NCBI GenBank assembly: GCA_964016985.1
Contig: OZ024821.1
Coordinates: 129,541,555 to 129,605,554 of the forward strand
Reading direction: 5' to 3'
DNA length: 64,000 nucleotides
DNA from: Anodontia alba
Lineage: Eukaryota; Mollusca; Bivalvia; Lucinida; Lucinidae
Shown piece after piece: positions 56,051 to 64,000 of the stretch; position 1 is the first letter of the stretch; each line of letters begins with the position of its first letter. A model generated the notes under the pieces. It worked only from the letters and a program-made list of their open reading frames with translations, did no database searches and had not been told where the DNA came from. A program made the translations under genes and the position numbers.

Positions 56051-56217
56051 AGAATCGAAATAGATCAGTTCTTTTGCGTGATTTATTGAGTTTGTCGGTC
56101 AGTTGTAAGTTGATAAATCACTCGCGCTCCGCGCTCGTGATTTCATCTACTTTACAGACCTCCGAACAGTGATTTATTACTCAACAAATCACTGCAAGAG
56201 CTGATCTATTTCTTAAG
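56051..56217. repeat. GAAATAGATCAG palindromic element
   Basis: Ends CGAAATAGATCAGTTC and GAGCTGATCTATTTC; inner AAATCAC/GTGATTT pairs surround CGCGCTCCGCGCTCG. A MITE-like hairpin between gene 2 exon 8 and the zinc-finger gene. Confidence 0.7.
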
Positions 56218-56989
56218 CAAAAGCATGGATGAGACTTTGCGTATGCGCATGATGAATGCAATGATTTTTCCCTTGACGAGGCCCAGAAAACTTGGCGCTT
56301 AAACTGTTTTCAGATTGTGTGTGTGTTAATTGCTCCTAAACGATAATTCCTTTTAGAATATTTATCTTCACTACAGCTGGTGTTAGTACCATGTGGTGGC
56401 CATAAAACATTTCCCCATACTTCACTAGAGTGTAGATTACATTGTCTGGTCCTTTGTGATCACTGAGGCCATGTCGTGATTTTTGAAACTTTATGTCAGG
56501 GTCAATGATGAGGCCTAAGTAGCCGAAACTAGCTAGTCTAGAAAACGACACCAGCGGGTTTTAGTTTTGTGAGTGTTCATTTCTCCCAAGATTATACATT
56601 TTAGTTTCTACTATATACAAAGTGATGTGATAGTTTTTCACTATATAGTTATGTCTTGCGTAACTGTCGGTCCAATCCACGTCGCCTATTTAATGTCACT
56701 GACCGGACAGTAGATTTCACTATACCAAGATCGTGACGTCACCCATTTAAAATCAATGCAAAAACTCTGGGTAATATTTTTCTATTATCTGGATGATGAT
56801 ATCTAACGTCACGAGGTAACATTTGTATACCGTCGTCACGTGCAAATTAAGCTTGCATTTAATGGCGAAACGATAGGATTTTCAGCATTGTTTGGGGTAA
56901 TAAAACAGTTCATGTCTGTCTTTGAGAATAGTCAAAACGCTGTCCCTTGGTACAGTGGACAGCTCGATACACCACTGAGCTCAGCTCTT

Positions 56990-57114
56990 CGGTCGCGGGT
57001 AATAATACCACGGTGTATGATCGTTCCGCTTCCTTCCTTTTTTGATCCGCGTTGCAGACATCCTTCGCGATCAGCACCGCTTCCTTCTGATGTAAAATGA
57101 TGGAGAAGATTTCG
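56990..57114 (+). other. candidate untranslated first exon of the zinc-finger gene
   Basis: A GC-richer, CpG-containing stretch ends at a strong donor, GTAAGT at 57115. It could be a 5' UTR exon spliced to 60779, just before the zinc-finger ATG. It has no clear coding signal. This is a positional guess only; other donor-like sites exist (for example GTAAGT at 58605). Confidence 0.25.
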
Positions 57115-58668
57115 GTAAGTGAAGTTTGTTTACCTTTATTTTTTTCGCACATATTTACAGGACTGGTTTCTGTGCCTGCGGAACTTTAAAGTGATTTTTC
57201 TTCAACTCAGAATGCATTTGATGTATCTCATTGTAGTGGTTACGCCACAACATTACGAATTCGAGGGCTTGTGATTGCAGTTTTCATCATTCGTTGTTGT
57301 TTGTCAGATCAGAATTAAGACCCTGGGGCGTACATATAGCATCGAAAAGCTTGTGTGGGAAGTTTTCATTTGCGTTTACCAGTTCTAGGTATTTGGAAAT
57401 GATGACAGACACTGATCTTTATAAAAGAGACAAATTTAGCGAGTTGTGACAGGAACCGCTTCCTGCGTGATCCAGACTCCACTTCCTTCAAATCTTAAAG
57501 TCTATTCGCTCCGACTCTGTTTCGTACTTTACATTACGATATCCTACGTTGTCACAGTGATGAAAACAGCCTGTCACATTACAGATTGATTCATTTTCAT
57601 ATCTTAGATGGACTCTGCCTACTCTGCTCACGTTTTTTTGTTGTTTTTTTTTAATTCAATAGCATGGATATTTATCAGAAATTTAGAAAGGATTTGCTGA
57701 CGCACTCTAAGTGGAGTTGGTGTAAGAGAAAAAAAAATCTTCGTAATTTGAGCGTCTTAAATAAATCATCCAGCCACAGATGTCTCGATAATACTTACAT
57801 TTAATCGTTTATAAAACCATTATTAGACGCTATATGCCCTTTTGAAATGACTACTTGTATAAGGTCTTCTATTTGGAGTATCGCTTGAGTAAGGGTAGGT
57901 GTCTTCTCAAGACCACACCAGACCGCTGGAATGGCTACGTGTCTCGGTCAAAAATCAATCAAAAGGAAAACAAAATCGCCCGTAACATCGATATTTAGTG
58001 CCCTATCGGTCCGTTTCAGAGAATTTTAAGCACTATGACGACGCTGTTAATCAGTGGCGTAACGTCATTACATAAACATCGAATGACACAGACAGACAGA
58101 CAGACAGACAACACATTTATTCTCTTCAGTCATGTACATGACATATAAGGAATAACATTAAATAACATGGTGGGTGAGGTGGCAGTATGATAATGGAAAC
58201 TATTCCTGTTGGTATCACGATAAACTCTATATATACGGAGCGAGGGAGAATATGCGGTTCATTATTATTAACATGATAGCATATTCAGTTTCATTACAGA
58301 CCTATACGTGACACCATCGACATCGATATAATATCCACAAAAATACATACTTATCTAAGAAATGTATGCATTCATCCTAATATGCACTATTAATACGTTC
58401 ATTGCAGTAGGAGTGATCATTAGTGTAAACAAAGCAGGTCAGTTGTAATTACTCAAGCATATACAGTGCGTGCGCTAGGTTATTAGGACGGGCCACACCT
58501 AAATAGTTGAATTGTATTTTTGACCTGTATAAATTACTGTTGAGCACGGGATTTAATAATTTCTAAACAAGATTCCTGAATACTTTAAAGAGTTACACAT
58601 TTCTGGTAAGTTATCGTTACGCTTGTTCATTCTTGTTTACACTAATTAGCAGGCTGCAAGTGCGTTAA
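57115..58668. other. no feature seen
   Basis: A (GACA)n array at 58091-58112 is the only clear structure. The next exon of gene 2 is not found here. Confidence 0.5.
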
Positions 58669-58764
58669 CCCAACAGACTCGCAACGTCAAGCAAGGGCCA
58701 AAACAATGTCGCCACCACGTCACGACATTGCACTGACTGAAACAACGTCGCTTTCCCGCTGGGA
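58669..58764. repeat. ACGTTG palindrome, diverged
   Basis: Recognisable by CACGTCACGACATTG and AACAACGTCGCTTTCCCGCT; it is the oldest copy. Confidence 0.65.
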
Positions 58765-58825
58765 TCTCACTGCATCACAGTTTCAGTCCAGCTGCAACAG
58801 TCGCCCAAACACAACTTTACTCGCA

Positions 58826-58933
<108 letters not shown>

Positions 58934-59299
58934 TATCGGTACACATAAAAGAAAAACGAAAAAAACAAAAATATATATATATATATATCTTTATAAATGA
59001 ATAAGCAGAAAAATAAAAAGATGTAATATATGTAATATAATAAGATCGTGGGGCAAGGGGCTGAAATACATCAAAAGGGCCCCACCATTATCGACAAATA
59101 AATAAATATAGGATAATGGATCGAAGAGCAGGCCGATTTCAAGAATGCCCCATCGACATCGATAAAACGTCGACATGTCGTTGTTCTACTCATCCAGTGG
59201 TCGTTGTAGGTAGAATTGTTTGAAATCAGATCGATCCAAAATTGATCTAGCGTCATCACCTTCGAGTTCCACTACCATCATAAAAAAAAGAAAAAAAAA

Positions 59300-59367
<68 letters not shown>

Positions 59368-59369
<2 letters not shown>

Positions 59370-60751
59370 TCATATTAAGAAAGACCAAGATGTATGGCAA
59401 CGCTCCAGTCCATGCAATTGCGCCACGTAACGCCAGTAACAGCGCAGCCGAGCTAACACAGCGCCGCCCTTATCCAAAGGTATTCACTTCTAAGATTTTT
59501 TCTTGATTTCCAACTTGCGCTTACCCTAACGCGCAGGCAGTCACACAGTATCCTAAATAGTGGTGCCCTATTCGCCAGCCATGTCAAGTTCATGGTCGGC
59601 AACGTAAGGCAGGAAGATCATACATGAAACATGCAGCGCTTTAATAATCTATCCTCTATCCATTCACCACTACCGAAACGAAATGCAGTGGTGACGGGAG
59701 GTCGAGAAAACAGAATATGTTTTCCATGCCGCGAGAGCACTCGCCACGCGTGGAAATATAGACTAACCCGCACGTCCACACAGTCTGATAGGCTTTGTCA
59801 TGAGCAGCCTAGTGACCATGGAAGCCTAACCCGAACATCGGAGGCTCTGACCACACGTTATAAAACACTTGGTTACTGGCGCGTAACGTCGTGACTCCGA
59901 CCGTGACAAAATGTTGAAATAATGTCAACCTTTTAGACGATAAAACCCTATATAAAAAAAACGTCATATGATAAACAACGGCGCTCTAGATAAGGGGAAT
60001 ATTCAGAGGATAATTTTCTTTCTTTCTCACCAAAAATATATGATATGGCACTCATTAGATTTGCCTCATCGAGGCGATTCTAATGAGTACCCATAACATG
60101 TATTTTGGTAGTAAAAGACAGAAAATTATCCCAAATTATCATCTGATACTCCTTCTTATCTAGTGCCCTGAACAATATCTTACCCTCATGGTCATTTTAT
60201 ATGAAATTTATGAAACTCGCCAAAGGCTTGTTTCATTAAGTTCATATGAGATGGCAAGATTCTCAGTATATAAACTAAGCTCATTATTATTCACAAAAGT
60301 TCCACGCAGGAATAATGTAGCGATCACACGTTTTTCATGCATTAACATTTGCTGGGGAAGAAGTTTGAAGCGAGTGTTCAAATCTCTTCCGTTGGACCCG
60401 GTACATGGAAATGTTACCCCAATGAAGCCAAAGTGTGATCTCTTTTCTTGCATTTCGTTATAGAACTTCACGGAAAATTTCATCGAAAATGTATGATAAA
60501 TCATAACATTTTTATCCTATTGTGTATCATTACGTTTCATGACGTCATGCTACGAAAAACGTAAATTCTTTCTCCTTCAAGAGACGACCTTTTTCTGAAG
60601 GCAAATGTAAAGCCAACAAAAAGGCACACAAATGACCTCTATTGTAAAAATGGCTTCACATCTACTAAGCATGCCATCTCCTCTTTATAACGCAACGAGG
60701 TGAAAAAGGCGTTGTCCTTCCAATGGATAGCCTCTGCAAGAACAGTAAGCC
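59368..60751. other. upstream region of the zinc-finger gene, one hairpin
   Basis: 60000-60145 is an inverted repeat (GGATAATTTTCTTTCTTTCT ... AGAAAATTATCC) with centre GCCTCATCGAGGCGATTCTA, a core shared with the CAT and CAGT elements. Overlapping frames on both strands near 60190-60500 have no recognisable product. Confidence 0.55.
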
Positions 60752-60778
60752 TACTAATAGATATTTGTTTTCTTTCAG
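60752..60778 (+). other. branch point and 3' splice site upstream of the zinc-finger ATG
   Basis: TACTAAT (60752-60758) followed by a pyrimidine-rich TTTGTTTTCTTTCAG is a strong branch point and acceptor, 12 nt before the ATG at 60791. It implies that the zinc-finger transcript has an upstream exon joined at 60779. Confidence 0.6.
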
Positions 60779-60790
60779 CTACCAGCCAAA

Positions 60791-61876
60791 ATGTCAGGAC
60801 TTGGATTGAAGCTTATTGCGACAGGTAGCGATGATGAAAACGATCACACGTATAGTGCCACATGGGGGAAGCAGATATCAGAACAAAACGGCGATCTAAT
60901 TATGTTAAATAAATCAATCGATTCAGAGGTGGGGGATAATGTCACGATTTCATCAAGGAATGAAGTAACATGTAATTCTATAGACCAGCTCATGGATGTA
61001 TCAGACGTAATGGTGGATTTTGTGGACCAAATAACAAATGGGAATAATTTCATACAAACCGCAGAGAACCAAGTTACTTCTGAGCCGATTGTGGATATGT
61101 CAGAGACTACTGTCTATTCAGAGGACAATATAGTGGTGGGCGATATTATCACAATTAATGCAGAGAATCAAGCAATTTCTGATCGATTTTCTGATATTAC
61201 AGATATAACGTCTAATTCACTGGGGGAGAAGATACCAGTCGAGGATAATATCACAGTATTAGGAACTGATAAAAATAATAATGAAACAAATTACTGTAGA
61301 CATTGCGAAAAATCATTCAGTACCAAATCAAACTTTAAACATCACAGTAAAAAACACAAAGGATCGATAAGGTGTCATATTGCAGCATGCAAAAAAGCTT
61401 TTGCAAACAACAGCGAACTTAAACGACATGTTGAAACGCATAGCAGCGATAAAACATTTCAGTGTTCTTTTTGTATAAAAAAATTTAAATCGAAACGGGG
61501 ATTAACAATTCACGTAAAAGAACACATAGGAGTCTACAGATATCTTTGCCCTCAGTGCGGAAGAGGATTTAACTTTAAAACTGACTTCGAAGGTCACACC
61601 GCCAGTCATTCAGGAGTAAAACCATATTCATGCCAAAAATGTTGCAAATCATTTACATATAAGAATTACTTTAAACTGCATTGTTCCACTTGTGGTACAA
61701 GTAGAGGAAATTTTGAATGCGGAATATGTGGACGTTTTTTCAAACAAAAACGATACCTTGACGACCACTTTAAAGCACATGAGAATGATAAAAGGTACCA
61801 GTGTGCTGTATGCGGTGCATTTTTCAAATACAGGGGATCGCTGTATAAACATATGAAAAACTTTGGACATAAATGA
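60791..61876 (+). CDS. C2H2 zinc-finger protein, 361 aa, seven fingers
   Basis: This is the only long uninterrupted gene in the window. The start ATG has an A at -3 (CCAAAATG) and follows a strong 3' splice site. Residues 1-165 are acidic and Ser/Thr/Asn-rich, with no domain recognised and loosely repeated NQ/S/D-rich segments. Residues 169-360 hold seven tandem fingers with cysteine and histidine ligands at about C169/C172/H185/H189, C195/C200/H213/H217, C225/C228/H241/H245, C253/C256/H269/H273, C281/C284/H297/C301, C310/C313/H326/H330 and C338/C341/H354/H360. Finger 2 has a four-residue C-C spacing, finger 5 is C2HC and finger 7 has a five-residue H-H spacing. Linkers only loosely match TGEKP. 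A nuclear DNA- or RNA-binding regulator is the likely role, target unknown. It could be nested in a gene 2 intron on the same strand, or be the next gene. Confidence 0.85.
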   Translation: MSGLGLKLIATGSDDENDHTYSATWGKQISEQNGDLIMLNKSIDSEVGDNVTISSRNEVTCNSIDQLMDVSDVMVDFVDQITNGNNFIQTAENQVTSEPIVDMSETTVYSEDNIVVGDIITINAENQAISDRFSDITDITSNSLGEKIPVEDNITVLGTDKNNNETNYCRHCEKSFSTKSNFKHHSKKHKGSIRCHIAACKKAFANNSELKRHVETHSSDKTFQCSFCIKKFKSKRGLTIHVKEHIGVYRYLCPQCGRGFNFKTDFEGHTASHSGVKPYSCQKCCKSFTYKNYFKLHCSTCGTSRGNFECGICGRFFKQKRYLDDHFKAHENDKRYQCAVCGAFFKYRGSLYKHMKNFGHK

Positions 61877-61966
61877 ATTTCAATCAGAAGTTTGGTGTTA
61901 ATTTTGCTTAATGATTATCTTGGTTTTGTATAATGTCATGTCCCTTTGAAAATGTACAAGGGCGTT

Positions 61967-63124
61967 CATTACGTTAACGAATCCATGTAAACTATTGGCT
62001 TCTTTTATGGCTCTAAAATTGAATTTTTCAGATAAAAAAAATATTTTGCTTACTTTCGCACCAAAGACAGATTGTGGGTGCTCTTTAGAACCACTTCGAT
62101 AGGGCAGTTCTAAAAAGTACTCACAATCTATGTTTTTGAGCATAAATAAGAAAGCATATGAATACACGTGAAAACCCACTTTTCACTATTTTAAGGAGGC
62201 CGACCTTAATTTCCTTGCGCATGTTTTTGCGCATCTTCGTTTTCCACATAGCTGACAAGCATTTAATGCCTGAAATCGAATAAAGATAATTTATCATAGA
62301 AGACTTAGATGCTATTTTTTTACCAACTCGTTTTCTTTTTCATGAGTAAGCCATATTTGGTTTAAAAGGTCTATCAGTTGTCATGCGCAACAGCATATCC
62401 ATCAGTCAATATAGGCATATTGATTTTATTCAAACATCATTTCCTCTTAACCGTTCATCCGAATTACTTTAAATTCCAAAGAGCAACACTGCTGGATGAT
62501 TTTCTTTCAATCTCGCTAAAAAGATGAGGACTGGACCTAGTTACCCATGGTTGCTATGGTAACCGAAATAAAAACCTTTGAGTCGACCGCTTTTCTCAAT
62601 TCGTACGGTGACCTCCAGTTTTTATTTTCTTACATAAGAGCATAAGTAGATACATTGTCTATTAAAGACTCCCTAGGGCAGAATTATTTTTATGATAGTT
62701 TTAATATTACTGATTACAGTACATTAAACGTCAATGGTAAATAAAAATCTTTGAGACGACTCCAATTCCACTATTTGCTGGGTGACCCCCATTTTTGTCT
62801 TTCGTTTTCAGGAGAACATACATAGACACATTTTATGTATAAATAGTCTTGAATTCCCAAGGGCAGAATTCTTCATATCTGCAGCCCGCATTCTCCCATT
62901 ACAGCCAATGGTAAAATGACGTATACTTTTGAGCCAGCCCCATTTAACCCCAATCCCGGTTCTTGAAAATTTTAAGCTTTTAATGTGAAGATGAAATGTC
63001 GTTTGACCTACTGGGCCAGTAAGAGGCAATTCTCTAGGGCAGATTTCTCAGAATAAAAGTGAGATATGCCTCCTTAAAGTGGGGGTTTCAAGGGTGCTAT
63101 ATACACGAACTTGTTGACGTGATG
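61967..63124 (+). mobile_element. diverged CAT-like element split by a TTAA-flanked insert
   Basis: The left part (61967-62194) keeps CATTACG, AGATTGTGGGTGCTC, a decayed hairpin and ACAATCTATGTTTTTGAGCA; the right part (63078-63124) keeps AGTGGGGGTTTCAAGGG and GACGTGATG. It is the oldest-looking copy and lies about 90 bp after the zinc-finger stop codon. Confidence 0.75.
62195..63073. mobile_element. piggyBac-like non-autonomous element (879 bp) with TTAA duplication
   Basis: It starts GGAGGC and ends GCCTCC, and is flanked by TTAA at 62191-62194 and 63074-63077. Removing it with one TTAA restores the expected CAT element sequence (CACTATTTTAAAGTGGGGG). No coding capacity is visible. Inside are three to four degenerate tandem units of about 175-180 bp (starts near 62577, 62750 and 62928, each with TTTGAG.CGAC, AGGGCAGAATT and a CCAATGGTAA-like block). 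Confidence 0.8.
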
Positions 63125-63274
63125 AATTCATTTGTGTGGAGGAACGCCAGAAAGTGCTGAGCCTCATCAGACTGCTTCTAAGGCAGCACTTTGTGTAATA
63201 CATTTATGTGTTTTGCTTTTCAGATAAAAGTTGTCAATATGAAAGTTTCTTGTTGTTTCCACAGTACCGAACCT

Positions 63275-63345
63275 TGGCATGCCTCAGTGGCCTGGTGGTT
63301 AAGAGTGCCTACTCTTTAATCTTTTGAATACATGGAGCTGTGTAT
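63275..63345 (+). mobile_element. tRNA-like SINE head, short
   Basis: CAGTGGCCTGGTGGTTAAGA resembles a Pol III A box region of the SINE families here. No B box seen. Confidence 0.4.
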
Positions 63346-63494
63346 GGTGTCTCGGGAGAATAGTTATAAGTATTCCCTAAATAGACATGGAGTACAAGTA
63401 ACTGTTTAACGCTTAGCAATATGAGTAAAATTTTTAGCAAACGACATTTTGAAATATGTTTCTTATTTGTCTCAGAAAACAGGATTTGGGATTT

Positions 63495-63777
63495 CATTAC
63501 GAAAACATGCCTATTCAAATATACTGAAAATTTTACCACACAAAAAAAAATGAAAATTTTCGCATTAAAAAATTCTGACATTTTTCACATTTCTGCTCAA
63601 AACGTAGATTGTGGGTACTCGTTAGAACCGCCTCGATGAGGCGGTTCTGACGAGTACCCACAATCTATGTTTGGAGCAGAAATAAGACAAATAATGTATA
63701 CCCCTGTAAACCCCAGTTTTACTATGTAAAAGTGGGGTTTAAGGGGGTCAAAATTATATAGGTATGTTTTCGTGATG
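63495..63777 (+). mobile_element. CAT element copy
   Basis: Complete and well preserved (apex CCTCGATGAGG). Confidence 0.92.
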
Positions 63778-64000
63778 TCATGCAAATTGTTGGGGGAAGA
63801 AAAGTAAGAAAATATTTTAATATGACGTCTGCTGATAATTTTACCCAGAGTGCTAAGCGTTAATACAACGTTTTACATCACTTCTAAACCTTTTGGTAGT
63901 TTTGTATAAAGAGACAGGTTGGACAACGAAGGAGAGCGAATAGATGTTTCCTTTTAGAATAGACCACTTTTCAGAAGTGAGGCAAATAATTATTACAGTT

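Noticed and set aside
59631..59894. 87-codon frame
   Set aside because: No recognisable product; isolated and without splice context.
60188..60504. Frames of about 90-98 codons on both strands
   Set aside because: They overlap on opposite strands and neither shows a known domain or coding bias.

Overview
The window is animal (eukaryotic) DNA, AT-rich and intron-rich, and is most likely from a bivalve mollusc. That assignment is inference. It rests on a head-to-tail pair of nrf-6-like membrane acyltransferase genes, very many short palindromic DNA elements, tRNA-derived SINEs, an RTE-type LINE tail and a Penelope-like remnant. Almost all coding sequence is in small exons (about 95-325 nt) separated by 1-9 kb introns packed with repeats, so most long open frames in the window are repeat-derived and meaningless.

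Layout. (1) 5869-13832, + strand: the last four exons of a first nrf-6-like gene (about 190 residues, phases compatible, stop at 13830-13832); its earlier exons lie before the window. (2) 13833-21700: intergenic, with repeats, a Penelope/GIY-YIG remnant (16.8-17.1 kb) and an RTE LINE tail (18.5-19.1 kb). (3) 21787-55304, + strand: the first eight exons of a second nrf-6-like gene, from signal peptide to the start of the acyltransferase-3 membrane domain (about 422 residues, all junction phases compatible); its remaining exons are not seen and would lie downstream. (4) 60791-61876, + strand: an uninterrupted 361-codon C2H2 zinc-finger gene preceded by a convincing branch point and acceptor, so it probably has an untranslated first exon; it lies either nested in an intron of gene 2 or beyond it.

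The two nrf-6-like pieces are complementary (3' half of one, 5' half of the next, same strand), as in a tandem cluster. The family has a secreted or lumenal cysteine-containing N-terminal domain followed by a multi-pass acyltransferase-3 domain; the RX10H signature of that domain is visible in the exon at 53791-53958.

Repeats dominate. One roughly 280-bp element, here called the CAT element (ends CAT[C/T]ACGAAAACATGCCTAT, with a central near-perfect hairpin), has 32 recognisable copies, 16 in each direction, about 13% of the window. Other families are GCATTCT palindromes, ACGTTG palindromes, GCAAACAGTG hairpins, TTAA-flanked piggyBac-like elements, TA-flanked CAGT-ended elements, two mariners, fold-back elements and SINEs. 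Many are nested, which gives a relative order of insertion. The most unusual structures are a minisatellite built from a real exon/intron boundary of gene 2 (34.5-39.6 kb), with several intact decoy splice donors, and the crowding of two hairpin element families against the splice sites of both nrf-6-like genes.
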